31,291 nt of DNA from an uncultured Collinsella sp. (GTDB lineage Bacteria > Actinomycetota > Coriobacteriia > Coriobacteriales > Coriobacteriaceae), in assembly GCA_902461085.1 (NCBI GenBank), contig CABPWH010000019.1, forward strand, positions 1 through 31,291. Direction: 5' to 3'. The first letter of the stretch is position 1. Each line of letters starts with the position of its first letter. Shown piece by piece: positions 15,052 to 23,461 of this stretch. The position numbers were made by a program, and so were the translations under genes. The notes beneath the pieces were generated by a model. That model saw only the letters and a list, made by a program, of their open reading frames with translations, did not search any database and was not told where the DNA came from.

Positions 15052-18000
15052 CTAGCGAGGCTTATCAGAATTGACCTCATCGGCGGTGTCGTTTTCGAGC
15101 GCCGTACGGCGGGCGCTGTAGGCGACGAGGCCGGCTCCGGCTGCGGCGAGTGCTGCTGCGGCTGCCGTCAGGGGGATGTTGCTGTCACCCGTTCCAGCAA
15201 GCGCGCCTGCTTTTCCAGAACGCTTGCTGTTACCGCGGTCCTTGCCGCTGCCAGAGCCGCTGCCGCCACCGGAGCTGCCTCCCGTGCCGGAACCGCCGCC
15301 GCTCGAGCCGCCATCGCCGTCCACGGTCATCGGTGCGTCGTGGAGTCCCGTCGTATTCGCGTTGCCGCTTACGCCCACCAGCACCTCTGCACGCTCGCAT
15401 GCCGCGTCGGGAATGTGGAGCTCGTGCAGCACAGCGCCCAGCGCGGAGTTTGTGCCCGGTCGAATCTCTTCGAGCGTTACGGGATCGAGTGCCACCAGGT
15501 CACACGCCTTCGCATACAGTGTGACACGTTTGCCCACCTCGTCGCCCCAGCTCTCCGGGATGGCAAAGCTCATGCGGAACTGTGCCGTGCAGCCTGGTGC
15601 CAGCACGGCGTTGCCGTTGTCGGCTACCAGCGGGTGCGTTGCAAAACGTGCGCCCAGCGTCTCGAGCGTATACTTCACGTGTGCCATGTCGTTGGCCGAA
15701 GCGTCCTCGGCAAGCTCTGGATCGTAGATTGAAGCCATGCGTGCGTTCAGTCCGAATCCGATGGAAGCGCTGGAGAACGGCTGGCTGGAGCCCTCTCGGT
15801 ACAGATCGATCGTGCCGGCGGTCAGCAAGGTGTTGCCGTCGTTTCGCACCGTGACCATGAAGGATTCGCCTGCTGCTCCGGGCACCACCGCGCCCGAGGT
15901 AGCGACCGCGCCCGTCGGGGTGGCACACGCCACCAAGGGCACTTCGATGCCGCGCAGCTCTGCCTCACTCTTCTCCGCGCTCACAATGTGCGTGGCGAGT
16001 GCGGAGAGCATGCCTTCCGATGTCAAAAATGTCGTTATCTGATCGACGGGATGGTCCAGCTCGCACATCACGAACGGCTCCGTGAACAGATCACCTGCCA
16101 AGGTGCTGGCGAAGATGCGGAAGTGCTTGCCCATCACTGCTACTGGGTTGCCTTCTTCGTCGTAGGTTTGTCCCACCTTGCCATCGGTGTTCTCTACATA
16201 GAGCACGCACCTGCCGTTGTTGCTTACGCTAAACGATGCCGGGCCACAGCCTGCGGCACCCACGGGCTGCATTGCAAATGCCGATGCGCCTCGCGTCCAA
16301 GTAATATGCTGCAGTTGCTCGTTGACGGTTGCCAAAAAGCCCGTGTGCTGCGGCCACGGCACCGCGTGGGGTACTGTGGCATCTGGCGACATAACGCCCC
16401 AACCCGCGATGGACTGGCCGATCACGGCGTACGACGCGCAGCCACAACCGTCTGTGGTCTCGTATGCAACGGGCACCACCATTTTGCCGTTGATATTCTC
16501 GGGCTCGCCCAGCTCGATGCTCGACGGTGCTTGCGGAAAGCGGTGAACTTGGCGGAACGTCAGGCTGTCGCCCGAAACGTCCGACCACAGGGTAAAGCAT
16601 TCCAGCGCAACCTCAGCCTCGCTGCCGAGCGCCTTTTCTGCGGTGGTTCCGCGGCGGTGAAGGTAGGCACCCGACAGGCGCCCGTCGACCAGCGTCTTGC
16701 CCACCGTGATACGCGGGCACTGCAGGCAATGGTAGCCATCCTCCTGAAGGCGGCCGCGCGAGATGCTGCGCCACGACGTGTGCGACACCACGCGGATCTC
16801 GTCATTACTTATGCGCAGGCGCACAACGGATAGTATGCCGGCTGTGCTTGCCGTATCGAAAAGGGTGTTGTCGCCGTCGGGGCACTCGCCCGAGACCAGC
16901 AACACGTAGGCGTCCTGGTTTTCTCTTCCGTCCGTATATTCCACCACGTCGAAGTCGTAATCGTATATGCCGTCGCGCTCCACGTCGCCCTCGCCAAACC
17001 CAAGGGGGAAGTCCACGGGCGTGGGAGCGGACCACGTGCCGTTTGCCTTTGTGTGCACCACCAGACGCGAGCGGCCATTGTCGCCGTAGCGCACCGAGGC
17101 GATACGGAACAGGCGTTCTACGCCGGCGATAATCGCCAGCTTCATGTGAGCTTCGCTGAGCACGCCGGAAAACGGCACGTTGTCGCTCGAGGGCTTGATG
17201 CCGCCACGCTCGTCCTCCGATACACCAGCAGAATTGGCGTTGGGGCCCGCAACGGCGTTCGTCGCCTGCCCGATATAGGTGTACTCATACATCGGCGCGG
17301 CGTTTTCGTCGTTCTCTATCAGTGCATGGATGAAATGCTCAATCTGTCCCGTGTCGTCGCTCTCCGCGTCCGCCTCGAGCTCAATGCGCGTGACCGCTTG
17401 ATCCCAATCGCGCACGACAGGCGCGACGTTTATCGCGGTGGCTGCAACCTCGGCGCGTGCGAGCAGCTCGGAATTGGTGACAATGGTGGCCGATGCGATA
17501 AATTGCGGCACGCCGCCTGCCTCGGCGTTGCCGGCCGTGCCGAAGCGGGCATCCAACGTGTAAGGCGTATCTCCACCCAATGCGAGCTCAGAGCGCTGGA
17601 GCACATACTGGTTGCCATTGTTCACCGACATATTCCACGAATCGAGGAGTGTGGGCCACGACCCCGACCAAGCCTTGGTGGTCCACTTGAACATTACGAA
17701 CTGGAGTATCACATCGACATCGACGTCTGCACCTACGCGCAGTCGCGGAAGCTGGTGTCCATCTGCCTTCTCGTACCCAATGAACAGCGTGAGGGATGCG
17801 GCGCCGCGCACGGCAGACGAAGCGACGCCTGCAACGCCGGCGCCAAAGGTGACGGCAAGCCCGATCTGGATGGTGAACGAGCCCGAGGTGTTTGAATAGT
17901 CGAGCGAAATGTTTTTAAAAAATGCCGCGCCGCTGCCGTGCGTGTGGGCACCCACGGCGAGCGCCAGCTTCGCCAGCACCCAGGGGTTGACGTTTAGGAA

Positions 18001-19422
18001 AAACGGCACCGGTCCTAGGGTAAACTGCTCGGTCCAATTGAGGTCGGTTCTTACCTGGAAGAGGGCCTTAATATTGCCGTATGCGGGGTCGTTGTTGTTA
18101 CCCCAGGTTTTGCCCACCCAATCGTAGGCGAGCGAGCCGTACAGCTGTGTGGCGATATCCATCGTGAACAGCAGCGTGCAATGGTGGCGAAGGAGCTTGG
18201 TGTTTCTTGGATCGGTGCCCGAACCGGCACTCATGCTTTTGTACTGATTCCACTTCCCCTCCATCTCGTCGAGGTAGCGGTTTGCTTGCTTGGCGCCCGA
18301 CTCGCGCGGTGACTTCTTCCAGTACTCCGGATCCGGATCGCCCGAATCGTTCATGTAGCCGACCGGTTTGTATCCTCCGCCAAACAGCACGTACCCGGCA
18401 AACGAGAAATCGAACAAAATGGGGAACGAGGGCATCCAACAGGTGAACTTATTGCCGCCGATGCCGGGAAACGCCGCTGGGAAATCAAACGGAGTGATCT
18501 CTTGGTCCATAGTGGTGGGAATGATGGTGGTCGAGCCCGATTCCGCCTTTGCGGCCGGAGCGGTGACAACGGCCATAGGGGATGAGAGCGTGTAGGTTTT
18601 GCCCTGATAGTCGAGGACAAAGCGCAGCTTGCACCCTTCTTCCAGAAGGCCCGATGCCGCGTCGAGAAACTTGTCTTCGAGTGTGAACGTCGCCAGATTA
18701 TCCGCGCCCGATGCGCTGGCCTTGACTTGGCCAATCTGCGTGAAGGTTTCGGGTGAGCTGCCCGCGGCAGGCGTCACTTTGTTGATGCGCAGCGTTGCCT
18801 GTCCACCCTGTGGCAGATGTGCCTGCACGGTAAAGGCGTGCGTATCGGGCTGCTCGTTTGCCGTGTCGTCCTTCGGCAATGTCATGAACGTGGCTTCAGC
18901 GTACTGGATGTCCCATTCGTCGAATGTGAACTGGCGGAAGTACGGCTCGCCGTCGGAAAGCGGACGCGTGGGCGCGGTTATGGCGGTGCCGCCCTGGATA
19001 CGCGCAAGGGGAATCTCGACATCACGGTAGCCCGCCATGCTAATGGAGATGCCGCCGATAAAGTCGTACGCGTCGAGAAGCGTTGCCTCGTCCACGTAGC
19101 CTTCCGAAAGAGGCGCGACCTCAAAGATGGCCGTGCCCTCGTCGTCGGTAGTGGCGGAGAGCTGCTTGCCCGCGGCATAACGCGACACGAGCGTGACCTG
19201 GGCACTCGTGATGGGCGTATTCTTGTTGGCGACGTCGACCACGACCACACCAAACATGGTGCGCGAGAGAACGAGCACCCTGAAGGGGTCTTCTTCGTCG
19301 GCATAGGCTTCGGTGGGCGCGAACGGCAATATGAAGGCGTTTGCGCTTCCCGGCACGCGCGGCAACATAATGCTCGCCAGCGAGGATGCTCCGGCAACAA
19401 GTAACGAACGGCGATCAAGCAT
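15052..19422 (-). CDS. Giant secreted, sortase-anchored surface protein with Tat-like signal
   Basis: This 1456-aa protein starts at ATG 19420-19422 behind GGGAG; upstream codons in frame lack signal-peptide character. MLDRRSLLVAGASSLASIML is a Tat-type signal (RRSLL) with a cleavage region near SANA or AYA. Residues about 47-115 (VTLVSRYAAGKQLSATTDDE, then GTAIFEVAPL) look like a carboxypeptidase-regulatory or Cna-B-like fold. The long middle has no family I recognise, with Trp/Tyr-rich beta-like segments. Near 1230-1330 an Ig-like CARDB-type module reads SFMVTVRNDGNTLLTAGTID. A Gly/Ser linker (about 1368-1407) leads to LAGTG (1408-1412), a membrane helix and an RR-containing tail, a class E-type sorting signal. 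It follows the LuxR gene by 157 nt and is probably under its control. Confidence 0.8.
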   Translation of the reverse strand: MLDRRSLLVAGASSLASIMLPRVPGSANAFILPFAPTEAYADEEDPFRVLVLSRTMFGVVVVDVANKNTPITSAQVTLVSRYAAGKQLSATTDDEGTAIFEVAPLSEGYVDEATLLDAYDFIGGISISMAGYRDVEIPLARIQGGTAITAPTRPLSDGEPYFRQFTFDEWDIQYAEATFMTLPKDDTANEQPDTHAFTVQAHLPQGGQATLRINKVTPAAGSSPETFTQIGQVKASASGADNLATFTLEDKFLDAASGLLEEGCKLRFVLDYQGKTYTLSSPMAVVTAPAAKAESGSTTIIPTTMDQEITPFDFPAAFPGIGGNKFTCWMPSFPILFDFSFAGYVLFGGGYKPVGYMNDSGDPDPEYWKKSPRESGAKQANRYLDEMEGKWNQYKSMSAGSGTDPRNTKLLRHHCTLLFTMDIATQLYGSLAYDWVGKTWGNNNDPAYGNIKALFQVRTDLNWTEQFTLGPVPFFLNVNPWVLAKLALAVGAHTHGSGAAFFKNISLDYSNTSGSFTIQIGLAVTFGAGVAGVASSAVRGAASLTLFIGYEKADGHQLPRLRVGADVDVDVILQFVMFKWTTKAWSGSWPTLLDSWNMSVNNGNQYVLQRSELALGGDTPYTLDARFGTAGNAEAGGVPQFIASATIVTNSELLARAEVAATAINVAPVVRDWDQAVTRIELEADAESDDTGQIEHFIHALIENDENAAPMYEYTYIGQATNAVAGPNANSAGVSEDERGGIKPSSDNVPFSGVLSEAHMKLAIIAGVERLFRIASVRYGDNGRSRLVVHTKANGTWSAPTPVDFPLGFGEGDVERDGIYDYDFDVVEYTDGRENQDAYVLLVSGECPDGDNTLFDTASTAGILSVVRLRISNDEIRVVSHTSWRSISRGRLQEDGYHCLQCPRITVGKTLVDGRLSGAYLHRRGTTAEKALGSEAEVALECFTLWSDVSGDSLTFRQVHRFPQAPSSIELGEPENINGKMVVPVAYETTDGCGCASYAVIGQSIAGWGVMSPDATVPHAVPWPQHTGFLATVNEQLQHITWTRGASAFAMQPVGAAGCGPASFSVSNNGRCVLYVENTDGKVGQTYDEEGNPVAVMGKHFRIFASTLAGDLFTEPFVMCELDHPVDQITTFLTSEGMLSALATHIVSAEKSEAELRGIEVPLVACATPTGAVATSGAVVPGAAGESFMVTVRNDGNTLLTAGTIDLYREGSSQPFSSASIGFGLNARMASIYDPELAEDASANDMAHVKYTLETLGARFATHPLVADNGNAVLAPGCTAQFRMSFAIPESWGDEVGKRVTLYAKACDLVALDPVTLEEIRPGTNSALGAVLHELHIPDAACERAEVLVGVSGNANTTGLHDAPMTVDGDGGSSGGGSGTGGSSGGGSGSGSGKDRGNSKRSGKAGALAGTGDSNIPLTAAAAALAAAGAGLVAYSARRTALENDTADEVNSDKPR

Positions 19423-19579
19423 CTTTGGCTCCCATCCCGCAAACATCGGAGGAAATAATCCTATTTTGCGAGAAGGTGCCCCGTGGCGGTAGTGCCGTTC
19501 CATGGCCAAAATGTCCAATTTGAGTGCGCGAAATCGCCAGGCCCCCGGAGCGCTTTCGATACGCCGGGCAGTCTGGCCG

Positions 19580-20584
19580 CTAGCGCAACATGTGGGCAAT
19601 CAGCTCGGCGCGAGTTCCGATACCAAGCTTGGCATACACTCCTGATAGGCGGTTTTTAACGGTGCCCGGCGATACTCCCATGTGGCGTGCGATTTCGGCG
19701 TTGGTCCATCCGCGGCAGGCGAGCATGGCCATGGTGAACTCCGTGGTCGTTAAATCGTCGGCCACGTCCTCGCCCGAATCGGGATTGTGGATGCGCCGCC
19801 AGCCGTAGCTGAAGCGGTACGTGATCTCGATGATGCGAGCGAAATCGTCGGGGTATTGCGATTTTAAGCACGCCTCGATAAGCCCCTGCAAAAGGCCGTG
19901 GTGCTCGCCGATGAGCTCGATAAGGCCGTCAGGGCGCGCAATGTTCCAAGCGGTTCCGAAGTGTGCCTTTGCGGCGTCGATATCCTTGAGGCTCATGCAT
20001 GCCATGGAAGCCGACAGGTGCAGGAACAGCTCCGAGATGGGATAGCTTCCCTGTTTCATGATCAGGGCGTTTTCCGCCATGCCCAGACTGCGGCCATATT
20101 CGCCGCGCAGGTACAGGGCATGCGCCATCACGTAGCTGGCGAACAGGCGCAGGCCTTCGGGCAGATGCGCCGCAAGCGGATAAAACTCTTCGGCGGAATG
20201 CGGGGAAGGCAAGTGCAGCAGGACGCTCGCGGCCGAGGCGAACAGGATATGCGTGGCGTGGACGGCGGGCGATTCCTCGTCAGTTGGTGTATCGAGGATG
20301 CCAGCAAGGCAACGGCGGGCATCGGCGATACGGTTGAGCGACAGACTGGCGTATCCGCAGATAAGGCATGCGGAATAGCGCAGCGCGGGATCGGTGGCGT
20401 CAAGATAGGGGCGCGCCGTCTTGGCGGCGAGGGTGGCCTGTCCGCGAAAGTACAGCGCTTCTGCCGTGGCAATGGCGCGCGAATCGGGGTCGGAAATGCC
20501 TGCAACCGCAGCGTCAATCTGCCCCGGCACAAAGGCAGTGCACATCAACGGCATGGGAATGCGCGGGTAGCCATCGCAGTCCAT
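19580..20584 (-). CDS. LuxR-family regulator with helical-repeat N-terminus
   Basis: This 334-aa protein uses the ATG at 20582-20584, seven nt after GGGAG; an upstream in-frame TTG at 20611 is less well supplied with an RBS. Residues about 30-260 are alpha-helical TPR-like repeats (AEALYFRGQATLAAKTARPY, HALYLRGEYGRSLGMAENAL, SMACMSLKDIDAAKAHFGTA). The C-terminus (about 270-334) is a LuxR helix-turn-helix, TEFTMAMLACRGWTNAEIAR then HMGVSPGTVKNRLSGVYAKL. There is no receiver or ATPase domain. It is co-oriented with and immediately upstream of the giant surface protein, so it is the obvious candidate activator; the input signal is unknown. Confidence 0.88.
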   Translation of the reverse strand: MDCDGYPRIPMPLMCTAFVPGQIDAAVAGISDPDSRAIATAEALYFRGQATLAAKTARPYLDATDPALRYSACLICGYASLSLNRIADARRCLAGILDTPTDEESPAVHATHILFASAASVLLHLPSPHSAEEFYPLAAHLPEGLRLFASYVMAHALYLRGEYGRSLGMAENALIMKQGSYPISELFLHLSASMACMSLKDIDAAKAHFGTAWNIARPDGLIELIGEHHGLLQGLIEACLKSQYPDDFARIIEITYRFSYGWRRIHNPDSGEDVADDLTTTEFTMAMLACRGWTNAEIARHMGVSPGTVKNRLSGVYAKLGIGTRAELIAHMLR

Positions 20585-20742
20585 CTTCCATCTCCCATCA
20601 GGTGGCAACAATGCAGCAATTGTACTCCTGTTGCTCGGGACCGGAATTTGTGGGTATCGCCTACGATTATGCCGAACGTATAAAGGAAGAGTCTATTGGC
20701 GATGCTCCCAAGGTGGCTACTGAAGCCTAGCTGACCTCGACA

Positions 20743-21108
20743 TTAGGAAAAATTGCCGCCCCTACAAAAAGCTCTGTCGCAGCGATGGGAAACGCATCTT
20801 CTGGGCATTCCGGCGTCTCCAGCCCAGCGCTGGACTGCTGCTGTCGCCTGCGCGTTGGCGAGCGAGGCGTGGGGACCGTCCGGCGACCAGCGGTGACGGG
20901 CGAGCCCTGCCGCGTGTGTGGGCCTCCATCGGCGTAGACCCATGACCCCCATGGCATCGGAGAAGTCCACCATGGCGTCCAGGACCTTACCGTCCGGCAT
21001 GTCCAGCCTAGCGGCTCTCTTGATTCCGAGGTCGAAGGGGGCGTTGTGCAAGGCATATGGGGCCGAGTGGAAGTGGATCAAAAGAGCGTTACTTGACGTT
21101 TCATGCAT
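20743..21108 (-). pseudogene. DnaQ-like 3'-5' exonuclease remnant
   Basis: One minus-strand frame contains ALHNAPFDLGIKRAARLDMP, matching the Exo II motif (HNAxFDxxxL), and PDGPHASLANAQATAAVQRW, matching Exo III (H-x-ALADAxAT). The order and about 60-residue spacing fit DEDDh exonucleases. The Exo I region (DxETTG) is missing upstream, since homology starts right after a short unrelated MHETSSN. After AVQRW the frame becomes non-homologous, while a convincing tail (DAFPIAATELFVGAAIFPN) sits in another frame to about 20730, so a frameshift near 20820 is likely. It is therefore a truncated, broken gene. Confidence is moderate because only two motifs support it. Confidence 0.5.
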
Positions 21109-21174
21109 AATGCCAACCGTCCCGCGACATCACGTTCGCAGCGCGCAGGGGCCGGAGAACCTTCGCGATGAGAG

Positions 21175-21220
21175 TTGACGTCTAATACCTTGCATCGTAT
21201 AGTGTGTATAGCACAGTATA
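21175..21220 (+). promoter_or_regulatory. padR promoter with overlapping dyad
   Basis: TTGACG (21175-21180), 17 bp and TATAGT (21198-21203) make a good sigma-70 promoter. TATAGTGTG and CACAGTATA (21198-21220) form a dyad with 8 of 9 positions paired, covering the -10 and start, as expected of an autorepressing PadR. Confidence 0.7.
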
Positions 21221-21240
21221 TGACGAGAGGAGGTGTGCGG

Positions 21241-21558
21241 ATGGAGGCACAGATGAAGCGCGGCTTCCTGGAGGCCTGCGTGCTCGCGGCCGTCTCCGGC
21301 GAGGAGTCCTACGGCTACCAGATCGTGAAGGACGTACCGGCGAGCATGGGGCTCACGGAGTCGACGCTCTACCCGCTGCTCAAGCGCCTGGAGAAGGCCG
21401 GGTGCATCACGGCGCGCTCCGCCGAGCACAACGGGCGGCTGCGCCGGTACTACCGCATCACGGACGACGGGCGAGCGCGCATCGAGGAGTTCCTGGCCGA
21501 GTGGCCGTCCGTACGGGAGATTTACGCATACGTTGAGGGGGCGCACCATGACGCGTGA
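21241..21558 (+). CDS. PadR-family transcriptional regulator
   Basis: This 105-aa protein starts at ATG 21241 after GAGAGGAGG (an alternative ATG is at 21253). It reads QMKRGFLEACVLAAVSGEES, then YGYQIVKDVPASMGLTESTL and YPLLKRLEKAGCITARS, and finally RRYYRITDDGRARIEEFLAE. This is the compact PadR winged helix with its short dimer helix. PadR proteins with this gene order repress their own operon and are usually released by membrane-active or phenolic compounds. Its last 11 nt overlap the start of the DUF1700 gene. A dyad overlapping the -10 box is the likely operator. Confidence 0.92.
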   Translation: MEAQMKRGFLEACVLAAVSGEESYGYQIVKDVPASMGLTESTLYPLLKRLEKAGCITARSAEHNGRLRRYYRITDDGRARIEEFLAEWPSVREIYAYVEGAHHDA

Positions 21559-22171
21559 TGAGTTTCTGGGCCGGTTGGGCGAGCTGCTCGCCTGCCTGCC
21601 GGCCGAGCAGGTGGAGGAGACCAAGGCGTTCTATGCGGAGGCCATCGCCGATCGCATGGAGGACGGTATGAGCGAGGAGGAGGCCGTGGCCGCCATGGGC
21701 ACGCCCGGCGAGGTGGCGGAGGCCACGCTCGACGACCTGCCCGCCGTGCCGCGCGCGATCGCGAGGACGCGCCAGCGCAGCACCGCGCTGCTGTGGGTGC
21801 TGACCATCGTGGGCTCCCCGGTGTGGGTGCCGCTGCTCGCCGCCTTCGCCGCCGTGGTCGTCACGGTCTATATCTGCATCTGGGTGCTGGCGCTCTGCGT
21901 GTGGATCGTCGCGGCGGCACTCGGGGGCGTGGGCGTAGTTGAGCTCCTGTTTGCCGTAAGCGGCGTCACCATCGGCCACTTCCCGTACGCCCTCGCCTCG
22001 GCGGGCGTGGGGCTCGGCCTCGTCGGCGTGGCGCTCTTCGTTGGTGCTGGCGCTTGGGCCGCCTCAAAACAAATTGCGCGCCTCTCGGCGCTCTGGGCGA
22101 GGAAGGCCGCCTCGCCCTTCTGGAAGGGTAAGGGCGAGAAGGGCGGCGCTGCCGCGCATCTCGCGGCGTAG
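21548..22171 (+). CDS. DUF1700 membrane protein
   Basis: This 207-aa protein starts at ATG 21548 inside the end of padR. The N-terminal soluble part (about 1-70) has TRDEFLGRLGELLACLPAEQ, VEETKAFYAEAIADRMEDGM and SEEEAVAAMGTPGEVAEATL, the hallmark of DUF1700. Membrane segments follow at about 84-120 and 125-165. The tail is basic. PadR-DUF1700 pairs act in envelope-stress or antimicrobial-peptide sensing in related bacteria; here the direct partner is the small protein at 22187. The gene runs straight on from padR and precedes the next gene by 15 nt, so all three form one operon. Confidence 0.88.
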   Translation: MTRDEFLGRLGELLACLPAEQVEETKAFYAEAIADRMEDGMSEEEAVAAMGTPGEVAEATLDDLPAVPRAIARTRQRSTALLWVLTIVGSPVWVPLLAAFAAVVVTVYICIWVLALCVWIVAAALGGVGVVELLFAVSGVTIGHFPYALASAGVGLGLVGVALFVGAGAWAASKQIARLSALWARKAASPFWKGKGEKGGAAAHLAA

Positions 22172-22186
22172 AAAGGAGTGAGTACC

Positions 22187-22441
22187 ATGACCAGCGCGAA
22201 GAAGATCTACCTCGCCGTGGCGGGCGGGCTCGTTGCCGCGGGTGTTGTCCTCGCGGACATTGGCTTTATCGCTTCGGGCTTCGACCCGGCCGTGTTCACA
22301 ACCCAAATCGACACGCGCGACAGCACCATCGTGCTCGGCGGCGTCGAGGTGGACGACCCGATGGGCCTCCCCCTCATCGAGCAGCTCGCCAATCTGGGCG
22401 AGATCGACACCTCCGGCGTCGCGGATCCCGCCGCGCCCTAG
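22187..22441 (+). CDS. Small single-span membrane protein (third gene of the PadR operon)
   Basis: This 84-aa protein starts at ATG 22187, eight nt after GAAAGGAG (a GTG at 22178 lies within the RBS). One N-terminal membrane segment (about 6-30, KIYLAVAGGLVAAGVVLADI) precedes an extracytoplasmic tail with IDTRDSTIVLGGVEV. DUF4097-type partners of DUF1700 start similarly but are about 250-300 aa with a long beta-helix, so this may be a truncated DUF4097. It may also be a distinct short family. The stop at 22439-22441 is clean and I see no continuation in other frames, so I leave it as an intact gene. Confidence 0.6.
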   Translation: MTSAKKIYLAVAGGLVAAGVVLADIGFIASGFDPAVFTTQIDTRDSTIVLGGVEVDDPMGLPLIEQLANLGEIDTSGVADPAAP

Positions 22442-22602
22442 GCGCAGCGAGCCCGGGCGCTCTGCCCGCCAAGCTGCGTAAGCCGGCGAAACCCGAACCT
22501 CAACCTCTACGCAACTGGCCCCAAGCCTGCGCCGATTCGCTCTCAGCGCCGCGCGGGGGCCCGTGACGCATGCCCAAAAAGGTACGAGGAGAAAGGAACG
22601 CG

Positions 22603-22698
22603 ATGACGACAACCACGCCCTTCCGCCTTCACGGGGCCACGCAGGACCGGAAGCGACTGGGCCGTGCGGTGGGGCTGTGCTTGGATTGGCTACACTGA
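22603..22698 (+). pseudogene. PspC-like protein, N-terminal remnant
   Basis: ATG 22603 follows GGAGAAAGGAA and reads MTTTTPFRLHGATQDRKRLG, then stops after 31 codons. The start resembles PspC proteins (LYRSxxDRxxGGVCGGLA). A shift of one base just after the arginines gives CGGAVLGLATLIW, matching the CGGLA signature better. I read this as a frameshifted and truncated PspC gene that formerly ended the PadR operon. Such operons commonly contain a PspC gene. Everything after about 22690 is unrelated. Confidence 0.45.
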
Positions 22699-22854
22699 TA
22701 TGGACAGTTCCGTGAGGGGCGCGAGAGACGGGACTCTGGGGAGATCTTCGAGGAGGAGTGTCTCGACTGGAAGCGCGGGTTCAGTGGAGCAGGAACCCAA
22801 TCTCTGTCTCTCTTGCTTTTTTGATTTGTTGAGAAGCCGGCATTTGGGGGCATT

Positions 22855-23139
22855 TTGGATAGCGAACAGTTCAAACAAGAAGCTGAGAAAATAGAACAAA
22901 GCCTGATTGCCTTGAGAGTCGCCGAGCGCAATGCAGTGATTCCCTTCATGAACGGCGACTTTACCCAATGGGATCTATATCTGGCATCCTCCTCTGAGTA
23001 TGCGATGAGACTGATAGACGGATTCATCCCCATGCTCGAGTCGAGGAATCTTGTTTGCGTCGCCCAGCTTCTCCGCGCACAGGTTGGAGTCTGCCTGCGG
23101 GCATTCGCGCTATTCGCCGCCGAAGACCAGGATGACTTT
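22855..23139 (+). pseudogene. Truncated gene of unknown function (N-terminal about 95 residues)
   Basis: The frame opening at TTG 22855 (GGGGG upstream) gives NAVIPFMNGDFTQWDLYLAS, AMRLIDGFIPMLESRNLVCV and CLRAFALFAAEDQDDF. The regular amphipathic helices look like genuine protein and recall helical proteins found near mobile or defence genes, but I cannot name the family. Homology-like character stops near 23139, where arginase-like sequence on the other strand begins, so the 3' end has been lost. It is less GC-rich than its surroundings. The open frame continues to 23718 only as an overlap with the arginase relic and the kinase gene. Confidence 0.45.
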
Positions 23140-23431
23140 CTCCCAAAAGGTTGCCAAGTACCATGGCGTGAGCGTTGGGGTAGCCATCATTCAGCGTGGA
23201 TACATCCGGAGGCGCATAGATCCAGACGATTCCAACGTTCTCGTATTTCCCGTGCAGGTAATCGAAGAGGGCAGGCGACACCATACAGTTGCCGCCGACG
23301 GTCACGACTCTGTCGGGGTTTTCTGCCGCAAGCTTCCTCTGCGCATCCTGAATCCCCGCCAGGACTTCGTCCTCGGCATAGATGCGAACTGTCTCCCATT
23401 TCTCATGTCCAAGTTTTGGGATGCGTTTCAC
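23129..23431 (-). pseudogene. Arginase/agmatinase-family fragment with lost metal ligands
   Basis: The frame reads DRVVTVGGNCMVSPALFDYL, then GIVWIYAPPDVSTLNDGYPN and AHAMVLGNLLGE. Arginase-family relatives have GGNC and WIDAHPDVSTP, so the D-x-H metal ligands are here Tyr and Pro, which would abolish catalysis. About 100 of roughly 280 residues remain: the N-terminus is missing at the edge of the kinase gene, and the C-terminus is missing where the sequence meets the unknown fragment at 23129-23139. Confidence 0.65.
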
Positions 23432-23461
23432 AATGTCGAGTGGGACTCCTGGACAGTCGGA

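Noticed and set aside
20611..20730. A 39-codon plus frame upstream of the LuxR gene
   Set aside because: It has no RBS and no recognisable features. The region is more likely the LuxR promoter.
22690..22968. A 92-codon minus frame opposite the unknown fragment
   Set aside because: The opposite strand has better helix periodicity and the frame spans unrelated flanking sequence.
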